A DNA stretch of 64,000 nucleotides from Nageia nagi (GCA_050084985.1 JBITNC010000001.1:189348001-189412000); one strand, 5' to 3'. Numbered from the stretch's first letter, positions 11,521-24,359 are shown. Notes: a model not told the origin generated them from the sequence alone. Numbers and translations are program-made.

Positions 11521-13704
11521 TGATTGGTATAGCATAACCTCAAGGGTTTGGTTTGGACATGTTCTCCACTTCTCACAATGGTAGGTTCCTTGAAAGAGCA
11601 GAAGGTGGTGGGGATGTGCTCATGTTGGTTTTTTTTTTAATCTCTAGTTTTTAGGCCAATTCCTATATATTTAAGGTCAAAAGTAACAGGAAAGGAATAA
11701 AAAGATGGAGAGTTATAGGAAAGAGATAAGCAAATAAACAACTAAAATAGAAAATTTACAACTCAAGCATTATAGCATAAGTAGTAATCCATAGTCAAGA
11801 TTAAGAATAGCAAACTATCTCACACTTAGGGTCTCGCAATCACAATACATAGCCATAATTTGAAGAAAACATTTCACACATAACATTCATAATAGCAATA
11901 ATAGCCACTTTGTTGCAATAGGGCAAAGCATTATCTATTTGCATTATCATATGTGAATTGTTTTTATAAATCAGGGCAAATTTGCTAAAATGTTAGACCT
12001 TAATTTCTAAACACTAGATATTTATACAACTTTCCTCCCTTGGGTGGTTGGACTTGATTAATATACATTAATACTAGCATTGAATGAAATAACTAAAATA
12101 GCACTATTTACATAAATGCTACAACTATGCTAGATTATATAGTGGACAAGTAATAATCAACATAACTATCTGAACTATTTGGGAATTTGTAACTTCTAGT
12201 CAACCATGTCCATAGAGCTATAATCCTTCTGACATGTTGTTGACTACTCCTTCCTCAACCTTGTAGCGAATTGAATATAACACTATTGCTGATTAAAGGT
12301 AGCATTGTAGCTAATTGAATATAACACTATTGCTAATTTAAGGTAGCACTATAGCTAATTGAGTAATTATTTGATTGCACATTGATTGGTATGATTTGAT
12401 TCTATGCTTTATTAACCGCTATATACTTCTCTATAATCTTTATGATATTTGCTATGGATGTTAGTAATCAAAGTAATGATAGTTGATAAACATTATGTTC
12501 ACTTGGATCAAGAAGAATTACCACTATTATGTGGAAATAAGTTGGTGTTAACACATTAATAAGGCCCCAAGGGTCAAACACTTAAGATGAAGTGGACCTA
12601 GGTGTTCTTTCTCATGCACTACTCTTTCACTTGCTTGGCAAGCTCTATGTTCTTCTTTTGGGCTTTATTGATGATATAGTTCTTTTAGGATCCATTTATT
12701 TTCATTGAAAAATATAATGTCATCCTTCAAAATCATCAAGCTCTATTGATATTTTGATTCTATTAGGACCCATTGATTTTAGCCAAAAATCATGATATCA
12801 TCTCTCAAGATCGATGGGCTCTATTGAAATTCTAATTTCTCTAAGACCTACTGATTTCCATAAAAAAATGTGACATCACCTTATAAAATTGCTAGGATCT
12901 ATTGATATTCTTCAAAAATCTACACCTACCATTAGTTGCTCCAAGACTCATTGATTTTGATTGAAAACTATGATATCATCTCCCAAAATCATTATGCTCT
13001 ATCAATATTCTGATTCTACTAGGACCCATTGATTCTAATAAAAAACTATGATGTCATTTCTCAAAATAATCAAGCTTTATTAATGTTCTTCAAAAGTCTA
13101 CACCCACCATTTCTTATTCTAGGACCTGCTTATTTTTACCAAAATTTGTGACATCATCCTTCAAAATCCCTAGGCTCTATTGATATTTTTCAAAAGTGGA
13201 ACTCTGAATGTGTACAAGTTTTGGACATTTGTGCCAACAATTTCTAGAGACTCTAAGGCAATAAATATGATTCCAAGAATTTTTACATACATGAATTTTT
13301 GAGTATACTAAAGAAGAGAACATGACTCTCGAGCACTCTTAACTCCCAATCATTAAAAAATATAAAATTGACATAAGTTTTATTGACATAACTCCTGGGT
13401 AACTGTATTTACATAATCCTCAAGTACTACTAAAAAAATGACATAACTCCTAGGTATCCTTATTTACATAATTATTGGGTACTAAGAAAATGAATACCAA
13501 CACCCTAAGGAAAAGAAATAAGAAGAGGAATTTATAATGAAAGAATACAAAATTTTATAACTCATGAAGACTTTTAAAAGAATAATGTCCTCTTGGGTAC
13601 TCTTATATACACAGCTCCCAGGTAGTAAAGAATGAAATAATGAAGAATGAAAAAAAATAGAATTACCTAGATTTTGAGTGTTATATTGAAAGAATATAAT
13701 ATCA
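11521..13704 (-). repeat. 5' LTR of element B
   Basis: This is the partner of 1,032-3,097, colinear and clearly diverged by many substitutions. It begins TGATTGGTATAGC and ends ATATCA on the plus strand. It contains a doubled segment near 12,260-12,360 (ATTGAATATAACACTATTGCT twice) that is single in the other LTR. The next base outward is element G integrase. Confidence 0.85.
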
Positions 13705-13833
13705 TTATAGCTAATTCATTTGAAGGATCTTATTTCAAGTTAGCATGCTTTTGACACTTTTCACATTTCTAAGCATGCAAAATGTAATCATTTTTAATAG
13801 ATGGCCAATAACAACCTAGTCTTAAGAGCTTGT
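13705..13833 (-). pseudogene. Gypsy integrase zinc-finger segment, element G
   Basis: The minus strand reads LLRLGCYWPSIKNDYILHA, stop, KCEKCQKHANLK, stop, DPSNELA. This is the HHCC finger region with the CxxC pair intact. It lies exactly between insertions B and F. The plus-strand bases 13,829-13,833 (CTTGT) are the left TSD of F. It joins in frame to IYHK at 48,906 upstream and ISPWPF at 1,031 downstream. Confidence 0.85.
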
Positions 13834-14213
13834 TGTAGATACAAAAAATTAACACTTTTTGAGTAGATATATTTTATTGCATTGATATGCCTTGATTCAT
13901 TATTTAATTTAATCCTAATATATTATTATGCAAAATCAACTATTCAAATGTCCAAAATAGTGCAAAAGTGACTTAAACCCAAAATAGGAGCAAAAGTGGA
14001 TATCTCACCTTTTTAACTTAAGTTTTCCAAAGAGGTGTATAACTCAAAGTCAAAATAGAATTCCCTCTCTTGGCTTATTATTGTTTATGATCACTTATGA
14101 ATTTTGCTCACATATTGTTCCAAGATTATATTATTAGAATTTTGAGACAAGGATTTACTCCATAATTCTCCATCAAATCTATCAAATCTTGGTTCCACAC
14201 ATATAAGGTAACA
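13834..14213 (+). repeat. 5' LTR of element F
   Basis: It matches 48,495-48,905 closely, including TTTGAGTAGATAT, GCAAAATCAACTATTCAAATGT, ACTTAAACCCAAAATAGGAG and CTTGGTTCCACACA. The last about 25 bp do not match the other LTR, whose end is GATCTACA, so the inner boundary is uncertain by tens of bases. No canonical primer site was seen after it. Confidence 0.75.
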
Positions 14214-17200
14214 TTACCATGATTATTTTATGGTTGTATTGAGTTATTATTGCATACATTTAGTATATTCAAGGTTATTGTAGGGATTTGAAGAGAACAC
14301 AACCATGGAAGAGTTGTGGAAGACCTACCTTTGTATCCTCCACTAAACTTGTATGCATGTAGTATTTTAATAAGCTAAAATAATATTAGTTTGTATTTCC
14401 ACCATTGGAATCATATTTTGAACTCATAATATAATAAACACAAGTTATAAATATCCATTACATCTCATGATCCAAGGATCTTTAAAGATCTCTTCATTTT
14501 AAAGCATTTAAGATTCTTGAAGGTTTCATGCATTAGATCTCATTTTTGACCTCCTAAACATGTAAATATGATCTCATTAATTTAAATGCACAATAGAAGT
14601 TATTAAAATATCATATAGATACAAGCATTTGCACAAATAGAAATACCTATTTTATTTTTCTCATTAATTTGGGGACTAGGAGGGTCACATGCTATTTGGA
14701 GTGAGAAGACTCACTCCATGCTCATTTAGGTATCTCAAAGTGCTTAAATTGGAGGTAGCTCTACCCATGTTAAATGTATTTATATTTTATTTATGTTCTT
14801 TCAATGTTCTAGCTCATTATTCATAGATTTGATCATACCTTTATCAATATATCTACCTAATACTCATTAAGAAAAGTATAGTTATGTAATTTGAGATTTG
14901 TGTGTGAATCTAACTTGTGTATGTATGCTAGTCCATATATAGAACTAATTTTGACCTACATTAAATGGTGAACCTAACATGAAGAAGCAAGAGGCTTTGA
15001 ATTTGGTGTTTTTCTCACATTTTTCCTTGATTTTTCAAATTTTTCTTGCATTTTGAGTTTCTTGATTTTCACCCACCTAAGTAAAAAAACCATGTACAAG
15101 CCTATGAAATTTACGATTATTTTTTAGCAATATTTTGACAAGATAGTCTAAGAAGAGGGGAAAATTAGATATGAGTTTTGCAACTTTAATAGATCATATT
15201 TAGCCCAAATGCAATCCAATTCACACCAAGAAATAGTTGTGTTGTGCCTAGAAGTAAAGATAGAAAGTTACAGATAGGTTTTAGAGCCCAAAACACTCTT
15301 CAGGCTAAGTGCATCGCATCTAGTACACTATTTCCTAGGTGCAGCATGCCAATCATTAGAATCATTATGTATTGGTCTTTTACTCCCAAGCACACGATGC
15401 CTTGGTTTGTGACCCCCAAGTGTACCATGCCCAAACCCTAGGCACACCATGCCTAAACCCTAGGCACACTGTACCATGTAAATAGTGTATTTTGAGTTCC
15501 AAATTTTCCCATAGGCAAGTTTCTCCCCTAAATAGAGGCATAGTTTGACCAAAAAGGTTATAGAACAAATGTTGTTTAGATTGTGCTTATAAATAGAGAG
15601 CACTTTTTTTTAGACAAATCTTAGTCAACATGCAATTTAGACTGTGCCTAGGACTAGTGTGTCTAAACTTTTCATTTTTTAGTAAAAAAAATGTATTAGG
15701 TCCAAGTTTTTTGGCTTATCACACCCAAACATAGTTGTGTATAGGCTTAGGGGAAGTGTTTACATTCATGATAGAGTGTGCATCCATTGTTGTTTTCTTT
15801 TTTGCAAGTTTGCTATGGTGATTGGCTTGGTTTGTTAAAAGATCTCTCATTTGGGAGGGAATTATAACCTATTTAGCTTTACACTTGGAGTGGGAGGGAA
15901 TAGTTGAGTCTAGGTAAAACATAGAATTTTTTTTGCATCTGGTTCATACTATTTTATTGTTTGGTGCATCCTAGGCTTGCTTTCATTTTGTGTTTTCTCT
16001 TAGTTAAATTGCATTCATTCTTGAGGGGTATTGTTGCATACACAAAAACCTACTTTGGATTTAAAACTTGTATCTTGAATCAAGGTTTTACTTACTTGTT
16101 GGGAACATGATTATTCTTTATTGAGTGTATCAAAAACCATTATTTTACTTCATTTCATTTTAAAATGAAAAAGTTATCAAAAAGAGCATACTTGGGAAGG
16201 GATTGTAAATATTGTTGAGGGAGTAGTGTGCATTTCATATTAATTACATCTTATATTTGCTTCTTGTACTAAATTCCTTCATAATCATAGGGAGTTACTA
16301 GGGCATGTGGACTTGCTTACCATGATCTAATCCATACTTGAAGATTAAAACTACAGTGAGAGCCCCCTCTCCATTCAAGATAGCTTCCTATGGAGGGTAT
16401 GAAATAACCCTTGCAAAATGATTTACACTACTAAAAGATTGATCCTTTACCTTGTTAAATGCTTTACTAGTATCATTTAGTCTAGGGAAACATAAAAAGT
16501 TTACATCAAAAAGAATAAGTGCATTAAAATATGCAAAAATTAAATTGAACCAAGAAAAAATTAGAACAACTAATTGAAAATTGCTATCCTATAATCATTG
16601 CAATATTCATATAGATCTTGCATCATCATCCTAAGTGTTTGTTTAAATTTGTATCAAAATGAATAAGAATCATTTTGAAAATACTGTAAGCTTTACATTT
16701 TATGTTTGATTCATTCTTGTTTTGTAATTTCACTTCAATTTTACTTTTTATCTTTAAAAGTTCCACATTGTAGTTTTGTGAAAATAGAGCCTGATCTATC
16801 TGAGGTGTAACGACCTGCCCAATTTGCACTTTTTAAGACTTGAATGCTTTAGAGAATTTGAAAGTGAATAAGATTATTTATATTATGATATGATTAATTA
16901 TTAATAAATATATACATTATTTGTATTGACTTGATGCTAGCTTCAAAACTTTTGTAACACATGTTACAAGGTGACTTAGGAAGGGAATTAGGTTAGAGAC
17001 CTAATGAACCAAGGATGAGTTGGTTATGGGAATAGATTGGTAAGAGTAAGAAAATGATTTCCATTGATTCATTGATAGTCAAAAGGACCTTTGTATATTA
17101 TATAGATGCATGTCATAATTATTGTGTATAATATTCAATTTTGATGTTGTATCTAGTGCTTATGTGTATGTGTACACTAAAAAATTACCTTGTAGGATGA

Positions 17201-17309
17201 GTGGTCATCATAGGTAAATATGAGTGTTAAAAATATGATATGCATTTTGGAATTTGATTAGAAAATTAATTGACTATTTTCAAATGATGCAAATAATATT
17301 CCAACTATT
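14214..17309 (+). other. Interior of element F, left of insertion D; no recognisable gene
   Basis: This is 3.1 kb of AT-rich sequence with no frame resembling a known retrotransposon domain. At 15,320-15,475 a slightly GC-richer patch holds short near-repeats of CCCAAGCACACGATGCC, CCAAGTGTACCATGCC and AACCCTAGGCACACCATGCC; open frames there on both strands are products of this repetition. TGTAACGACCTGCCC at 16,807 resembles the start of some gypsy LTRs, but no partner was found. The last bases before D are AACTATT. Confidence 0.5.
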
Positions 17310-17323
17310 TGAATTCAAAATTT

Positions 17324-17801
17324 TGAAGGAACTAACACTAACAAGATAATTCCTAATCAACCAAGATCACATGAATGCTTCCAATTCATATCTAACTATC
17401 ACACAAAGCAATCTTACAAAGATCATATAAGATGTAAGTGCTTCCTCCAACTTGGAGTACATCCACTAACTAGATCTTTACTTCAATCACAAATACAACT
17501 CTTTTACAATCCTCCTAATCTCAACTCTTACACTTCTATTCTTAGCATAACTTTACTGCATAATTGATGTGTAATCACAAAGAGAAAGCCTTCTATTTAT
17601 AGGTTAAAATCTCTCTTTGGATCACCCTTTTATCCAATGTACAAAAGCATGACATGCACATCCTTTTACCTAGGGGAGCATGCTCATGACATGGAGTGTA
17701 GAACAAGTTACACTATCATATTCACTTAAATACTTAAGATATCAAATGATACCCTTAAGTATTAGTGAATTTACATAGAAGATTTAATACAAACCTTTAC
17801 A
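17324..17801 (-). repeat. 3' LTR of element C
   Basis: It begins TGAAGGAACTAACACTAAC and ends CTTTACA on the plus strand, and is the partner of 25,524-26,002; by eye about one base in ten differs over the first 165 positions. A minus-strand TATAAATAG box lies at 17,593-17,601, and the conserved palindrome at 17,729-17,763. Confidence 0.88.
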
Positions 17802-17820
17802 ATAATGCATTATACATTCC

Positions 17821-17833
17821 AAATCTCCCCCTT
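17821..17833 (-). other. Polypurine tract of element C
   Basis: The minus strand reads AAGGGGGAGATTT, the purine run that primes plus-strand DNA in Copia elements, 20 bp from the conserved 3' LTR end. The extra 20 bp to the LTR is unusual and may mean that the LTR truly starts at TGG beside the tract and the other LTR lost its end. Confidence 0.7.
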
Positions 17834-18283
17834 AATGCAATATTGGGATAGAGCGAGTAAGAGAAAAGAAGAGAAAATAAGAGAGTTCTCCTCTAAACAA
17901 ATACAACGAAGATGAGAACTTTTTACATATTTGTGAACTAAGAAAGATCTAGTTTGAGACTCACTACTTTGCCAAATACAATTATTAACCACAATCAATT
18001 TTAATGTACATGAAGTAGTCATCCAATTGGAATTCATAAAGAGTCTCCAAGAGCCTGCATACTTGAGGTAAGTAACGTACAATTTCAAAGGAACTTGCAA
18101 GTCATAAGCAGCTCAAATAATAAGATAAATTAGATGCATCATATTCATATCAACAAGGATAGATGAATCACACAAATTCCATTATGAACTGATCAATGGT
18201 GCATTATAAGTCATCATGAAGATGCCATGCCAAAAACTCATAGTCATTTGCTATATATAAGATATGTGTTGATTATCATTACA

Positions 18284-18830
18284 AAATAGATCATGCACAT
18301 ATGATTTCTTTATATATGGATAAGTAAATAGTGCCAAAAGGAACATAAGAGTTCCTCACACTTGGATAACTGAATAGTGCTAGATCAAAATAGAGCATGC
18401 ACATATGAGTTTCTCACATATGGATAACTAAATAGTGCCAAATGACACATAAGAGTTCTTCACATATGAATAACTGAACAATGCTAGATTGACCAAAATA
18501 GAGCATGCACATATGAGTTCCTCACATATGGATAACTAAATAGTGACAAATGACACATAAGAGTTCCTCACATATGGATAATTGAACAGTGCTAGATTAA
18601 CCAAAATAGAGCATGCACATATGAGTTTCTCACATATGGATAACTAAATAGTGCCAAATGACATATAAGAGTTCTTCACATATGGATAACTGAATAATGT
18701 AAGATTGATTAAAATAGAGCATGCACATATGAGTTCCTCACATATGGATAACTAAATAGTGCTAAAAAACACATAAGAGTTCCTCAGATATGGATAACTA
18801 AATAGTGTAAGATTAGCCAATATTTTGACT
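18284..18830 (-). repeat. Tandem array, about 108-bp unit, in the 3' non-coding part of element C
   Basis: About five units each contain GAGCATGCACATATGAGTT, CTCACATATGGATAACTAAATAGTG, a second half with CACATAAGAGTTCCTCACATATGGATAACTGAA and then TAGATTGACCAAAATA. Each unit is itself two related halves of about 50 bp. It lies after RNase H and before the polypurine tract. Element E carries scattered ATGCACATATGATAT copies in the matching position. Confidence 0.85.
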
Positions 18831-18938
18831 TTTCAAATTTTTTACAACAAGTTTCTCATGTAAATCAAACTTACCACAAAGATGTACAACAAAATCAACA
18901 TTATACAATATAAAATCCTCTTAGGAGTGAAGTTGTTA

Positions 18939-19480
18939 TCACAAACATGAATTCAACATAAGAATCCAAACTTCACTCTCTCTTGAGGGCAACTTCACCA
19001 ACTCAATAGCATCCTTAAGCTTATAGAACTGAGCTTCTAGGAGGGGCTTGGTGAACAAATCAGTGGAGTTTAAGGTGGATGGATAATACTCTAGGTGTAT
19101 GATGCCATCAAGAACCTTCTCCCTAATAAAATGGGCATGGATTTCCAAATGTTTTATTCTTTGATGGAACACTAGATTCTTAGCCAAAGAAATAGCTAAT
19201 TAATTTTTTGAAAAGATAAAAGATAATCCACCCTTCTCATACCTAATTTCTTTTAAGAGATACCTTAGCCAAATGGCTTCCTAGGCTACAATAAACATGG
19301 CATGATATTTGGCTTCTGTGGTGGAAAGAGAAATAGTAGGCTACTTCTTGGAAGATTAAGAGATAACATCTGAACCAATGCTAGACACATACATAGAGGT
19401 TGACTTCCTATCATCTCTATCTCTCCCATAGTTAGAATCTAAGAATCTAGAGAGAATAAATGAGGAAGACTTTACTTGAG
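18939..19480 (-). pseudogene. Copia RNase H, element C
   Basis: The minus strand reads STTEAKYHAM (stop-interrupted Copia RNase H core), ISLAKNLVFHQRIKHLEIHAHFIREKV, then LEYYPSTLNSTDLFTKPLLEAQF. These are the conserved final motifs of Ty1/Copia RNase H, with HxxKH-EI and the D of ADxFTKPL (here TDLFTKPL) retained. The enzyme removes template RNA during reverse transcription. An open frame of 82 codons ends at 18,939; stops and small shifts interrupt the rest. Confidence 0.85.
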
Positions 19481-19499
19481 AGTAATATCCTTAGTCCTG

Positions 19500-20500
19500 C
19501 AACATACTTAAAGATTTGCTTAACAACATTGAGGTGCTCAACATAAGGTTTTTGCATGAATCATGCCATAAAATTCATTACAAAGGTAATATCTAGCTTG
19601 GATATAGTCAAATACAAAAGACTACCAATTAATTGCTTGTAAATTGTAGCATTAGCTAACTGAGAGTTGGAGCTTAAAGAAATAATGATTTCAAGAGATT
19701 AGAATTGCAGCATATATACACTCCTCTATTCCAAACTTCTATAAGATGTTTGATATATACATAGATTCACTAAGGTAAGTACAATCCATGTATTGATACA
19801 CTTGTATTCTAAGATAGTAGTGCAAGAGACCAAGATTAGTCATTTCAAATGTTGCCTTAAGTTTGGATATGCACTCTTGAATGATTTCATCATTGTTCTT
19901 AATAATCAAAATATCATCCATAAAAAAGAGAATCAAGACCACATCTTTTTTTTGATTGAGCACATATAGATTGGAGTTAGAAAAAACACTTAGAGAAAAC
20001 AATATCTGCAAAGTACTCTAAAATCTTTTTGTACCAAGCTCAAGGTGCTTGCTTAAGTCCATACAATGACTTCTTTAGCTTGCACATAAAGGACTCTTTA
20101 CCTTCCATAATAAACCCTTATAGTTGATTCATAAAGATTTCCACATCTAAGTCACCATTTAGAAATGCACTCTTAACATCAAATTGAAAAACTTTCTATC
20201 CTTGAGCTACAAAAAGAGCAAGGATAACTCTTATAGTAGGCATTTTTGCCATAAGAGCAAAGGTTTCCTCATAATCTACACTGTATTTCTAAACAAAACC
20301 TTTAGCTATTAACCTTGCCTTGTATTTCTCAATATCTCCAATTAAATTAAACTTGACCTTGTAGATCCACTTATTGCCAATCACATTCTTTTTATTAGGA
20401 TAAAGAACCAAGTATCAAGTTTTATTTTTTATAAGGACCTCATACTCCACTTTCATGGATTCCATTCAACACTCATGCTTAGAAGCTTCTTTTAAAGTTG
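19500..20500 (-). pseudogene. Copia reverse transcriptase, element C
   Basis: The minus strand reads VIGNKWIYKVKFN, EKYKARLIAKGF, FQFDVKSAFLNGDL (catalytic D), FMCKLKKSLYGLKQAP, then ILFFMDDILIIKNN (catalytic DD kept), LKATFEMTNLGLLHYYL. This is the full landmark set of Ty1/Copia RT. The longest open piece is 19,739-20,011, and stops occur elsewhere, mostly TAG or TAA. It synthesises cDNA from the element RNA in cytoplasmic particles. The order RT after integrase confirms Copia over gypsy. Confidence 0.88.
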
Positions 20501-20849
20501 AGGGTTCATGCTTGTTATCAATATTGGTAATTAAAGGTTTGTTCAAGGTCATGCTCATTGTTACCCTTTATGTTAGAGAATTTTGTTCCTGAGGTGACTT
20601 ATGTATATTAATATCTAACGCAACTAGGAGCAACTAAAGAGTCCTCTAGATAATTAACATCCTCATTAGAAGCAAATTCTTCAATAAGTTCATTGATCTT
20701 TACATCCCATGAAATGAAGATTATTTTATAGGTTGGAGAGTAGAGCCTATAGCCTCTATGCTGATTACCATAACCCAAAAAAGATGCATTTTTTAACTTT
20801 TTTGTCTAACTTCTTCTTTTTATCAAAAATAATGTAGGAGAATGCTTCA

Positions 20850-21650
20850 CAACCAAACACCCTAAGGTGAGAAATGTAAGGTTTTCTTCCTAACCATGCC
20901 TCAAAAGGAGTTTTACTCTAAACAACTTTTGTGGGACACCTATTCAAGGTGTAACTAGTAGTACTCATAGCTTCAACCCATAAGAATTTAGGAAGATTAC
21001 CCAACATGCATCTAACCATCTCTATAATTATTCTATTTTTCCTTTCAGCAACACCATTCTACTGAGGAGTGTAAGGAATTATAAACTACCTCTTGATTCC
21101 ATACTTAGCACAATAATTATTAAATTCATTATTTTTATATTCTTCCCATTATCTAATCTCAACATCTTGATTTTAAGGTTAGTTTGATTATCAATAAAGG
21201 CTTTAAAAACCTTAAAACTCTCAAAAGTTGGATCCTTATGCTCAAGTAGATACCCAAAGGTCATCCTACTAAATTTATTAATGAAGATCAAAAAGTAAGA
21301 TGCTTATCCAAGTGACTTAGTTTGAGATGGACCTATCAAATTTGAATGCACAAGTTGAAGAGATTGAGATGCTCTTGTTGCATTATCTTTTTCAAACTTT
21401 TGTCTATGTATTTTTCCTAAAATTCACTTCTTGCATATGCCAAATGAAGGAGAAATGAAGGCAAACCTTTCACAAGTACTTGGTATTTCATAACTTGAAT
21501 ACTCTTGTGGTTAAGGTATCCTTAATGTTGGTGCCAAAGATTTTCTCTTGAACACACACTTATAGCAAGAAACATCTTTGATGGAACTTGATCCATAATG
21601 TATAGATCATCTTTCATTGACCATATAACCAATGTGGCAAGCCCATATTT
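20850..21650 (-). pseudogene. Copia integrase, element C
   Basis: The open part 21,079-21,291 reads FINKFSRMTFGYLLEHKDPTF, ESFKVFKAFIDNQ and KIKMLRLDNGKN, matching the integrase core (D,DNG). Further downstream codons give NRIIIEMVRCMLGNLPKFLWVEAMSTTSYTLNR-like and AWLGRKPYISHLRVFGC-like segments with substitutions. Upstream codons to about 21,650 are a degraded pre-integrase finger. It joins cDNA to the chromosome. The protease, expected at 21,650-21,900, is too degraded to call. Confidence 0.8.
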
Positions 21651-21899
21651 TATGCATCATGATAGAGAGTTGAACTCAAATATGTACCTTTTTCTAGTAA
21701 CTTTGATCATAGAGAGAAGATTTATCTTAAGCCTAAGAACAAAGAAAACATTGTTAATAACTTTCTCATGAATCAACACACTCTTAATTCCTTAGACTTT
21801 AAGGGTAGAGATATCATCTATCATAACTACATCTTATACTTGTGAAAGTTTTCAAACTTTTTCTTTTCAAAGCAAAGGTGATTAATGCAACTAGAATCA

Positions 21900-22485
21900 A
21901 AAATCCAATTAGATGAAAAAGAGTGAATCAAAGATAAGAGTTTCCTAAAAAAAGTTACCTAGAAAGGTTCTCAAGGGAGAAGATTTCTTCAAACTATTAC
22001 AATGTTTTCAAATTTTTAAGAAAGGCTTTGAAGAAAAATTATGAAGACCATGAACTCAACATTGATCTAATTGCATCTAAAAACAACAAGTTGGGTCCTT
22101 AGATTAATGATTTTGTTTAAGTAGTTAGCCACATTTTCATCTTCCCTTAAATGAGATTGAAGCAACTTTTGGAGAATGGTAAACCTTGTTGAAAAGTTTA
22201 AACCAAGGTATATTTTCTTAAGCTTATCTCATGCTTTCTTTGCTAAGGTTGAAGAGAAAATCATCAGAAGCAAATCATCTAAAATAGCACAGTAAATCAT
22301 AGAGGTTGCTAACTCATTCTTTGTGTTGTAGGCCTCTAGTGCCTTCTCATCTGTAGGAGATACAAGGTTTTAATTCACCATTTGCCATAGCTTATTTGCC
22401 TATAATTCAACTCTTATTTGAGGTTCCTAAATCCTATAGTTGGAACTATCAAGAATGTGTTTGGGTAAAAAATATTCTCCCATTT
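21900..22485 (-). pseudogene. Copia Gag, element C
   Basis: The minus strand from ATG at about 22,482 reads MGEYFLPKHILDSSNYRI, then ANKLWQMVN, SPTDEKALEAYNTKNELATSMIY, TLAKKA, LNFSTRFTILQKLLQSHLREDENVANYLNKI. This is the Copia Gag (UBN2-type) pattern. Stops break it and no zinc knuckle is visible. The upstream 3 kb to the primer site is a long leader. Confidence 0.7.
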
Positions 22486-23319
22486 GCTACACAAAAATAT
22501 GAATAATAAGCATGTATTTTCAATAAACAAGATGTTAAGTTTTAACCAAGTAAATAATATATGTTACATTTAACTTGATTTGATTTATAAGTGCAAATAT
22601 TTTACAATTCAAATAATAACCTATGTACCCAAATATATTTTTCATCTCAAGAATTGTAGATATAGAGTGACATTGTTGAGGCTTATTTTTTTGTTTAAAA
22701 TTAGGCCTTCACCTAGATGCTCACATAAGAGGAGCTTAGGTCCTACCAATCCTCAACTAGTTTCCCTTAGGTAGCAATATACTCTTACAAACATAAGTAC
22801 AAGATATTTTCTAAAGTTTTGATATTTATTGGATTGACCAAATTATTAATCTTGATTAGGTTTCAAGTTGTCCTCTTAGGTTATTAGGATAATCTCTGAA
22901 TGAACATGCGGACATGTGGTATCACTACACACATGCCTATCCACCTAATAGAGTTATGTCCAGACCAATAGAGGACTTAAAGGCAATTGAAAAGTATAGA
23001 CTTTTCACCACTTGGATCATCATACTTAAAGGCTCCAGTCCGCCTATCCTCACCTCATGGATCCCCAAATAAGTCATGTTGTAGAATGTACGTGCATATA
23101 TGTTCATTTTAGGGGGTTTTTCATATCAATATTTGTGTTTTTATTTGTATAAAAAAATAAAGGAAAAAACAAAATATGAAGTAAAGAACTTAAAACATCA
23201 TCCATTCAATTTGAAACCTAAGTGTCCAATGGGTTTTGTTTACCAACTGCTAAAGGACATCTTTACATCATCTCTTATTTTGCACAAGTCCATTCCATAC
23301 TTTTGCATAAGGATAAATA

Positions 23320-23750
23320 CTCAACATGCATTTTGAAGTTATAAACATGCATCTTAAAATTTTAAATCCTTAGTATTAACTTAAAAATTTAAGTCCTTGA
23401 GCATGCATTAAGCTAAAAAAATGCATCATTCACATAGCTTTTAAAACTTTTAAGCATGCATGCATTATTCCATAACTTAAAAAGTTTTAAGTAATAAGCA
23501 TGCATCATTTAACTTAATAAATAATAAGCATGCATATTTTAACTTAAAATTATAATTTAAGTTTTTAAGCATGCATTAACTTAAAAATTGAAGTCCTTAA
23601 AAATGCATTATTAGATTAAAAATTAAGTACTAATCATGCACTAAGAATAAGTATGCAATAACTTAACAAATAAGTATTAAAGTATGCATAAAATTTAACT
23701 TAAAATTATAAGTATTTAAAAATTAAGTATGTATTTAAGTAAAAATTCAT
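23320..23750. repeat. Cluster of GCATGCAT (RY-type) motifs in AT-rich DNA
   Basis: At least ten copies of ATGCAT or CATGCA occur, usually as AAGCATGCAT or AGTATGCA, each set in variants of CTTAAAAATTTAAGT. Spacing is 30-60 bp, so this is a loose array derived from a short unit. CATGCA is the known binding core of plant B3 seed regulators; whether that matters here is unknown. Confidence 0.6.
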
Positions 23751-24359
23751 ATAAATTCTCTCTTTTTACTTAAATATTTATCCCTTAAAGATAGCATACT
23801 AGTTTACTTTACCAATTTTTGAGTAAAAAAATTTGCATGCTAACAATTTCTCATATTCCTTAAAAAATGCTTAATATAAAATGGCATTCCTCCCCTTAGG
23901 CAACAAAAGATACTTAGGTAATAAATTACCTTAAAGTGTTAAGTTTACAATTTTGTCTAAGTAAATTACCATACTTAGAAGTATTTATTTAGACAAATAA
24001 TAAAATTATACTCCTCAAATAAGATAACCTTTATGTGCCACATTTTTTCAAAAATAAGAGAGTTTTTTAGGAGTAATGATGACAATTTACTCACATTAAT
24101 GTAGTTTTGGTCATATACACACTCTAAAGCAAGTATACGTTTGCAAAGGGAATTAATGCTACTAGTTGCAAAAAGGTGACTTGCAAACTTTTCTAAAAAA
24201 AAAAATTAATGCTTTTATTACAAGCTCCACACTCTACCTACATGACAAATTTAATGCTTCTTTTGTAGTTTACTCCATACATTAGTCTCAGTCATGAAAA
24301 TGAAAAAATAAATTGTAAAAAAATTAATGCCTTAAAAAAAAGGGCAAAGTGAACAAAGC

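Larger units (their letters stand above)
1032..13704 (-). mobile_element. Element B: minus-strand Tat-like gypsy retrotransposon, complete with both LTRs but internally deleted
   Basis: Two long direct repeats (1,032-3,097 and 11,521-13,704) bracket an 8.4-kb interior whose coding remnants all read on the minus strand: gag, protease, RNase H, integrase end, then a long accessory ORF. The insertion interrupts the integrase of element G. Removing it joins NELAI at 13,705 to ISPWPF at 1,031 in frame. The flanking five bases (TTTGT on the left, TTATA on the right) match only partly, as expected of an old TSD. RT, the usual RNase H and the integrase core are absent, so this copy could move only with help from another element. 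Boundaries are accurate to a few bases. Confidence 0.85.

Noticed and set aside
15420-15475. AAACCCTA phrases resembling plant telomere repeats
   Set aside because: Only two AAACCCTAGGCAC copies separated by other bases; no tandem TTTAGGG array.
16807-16829. TGTAACGACCTGCCC as the start of another gypsy LTR
   Set aside because: No second copy and no matching CA end or TSD could be found in the window.
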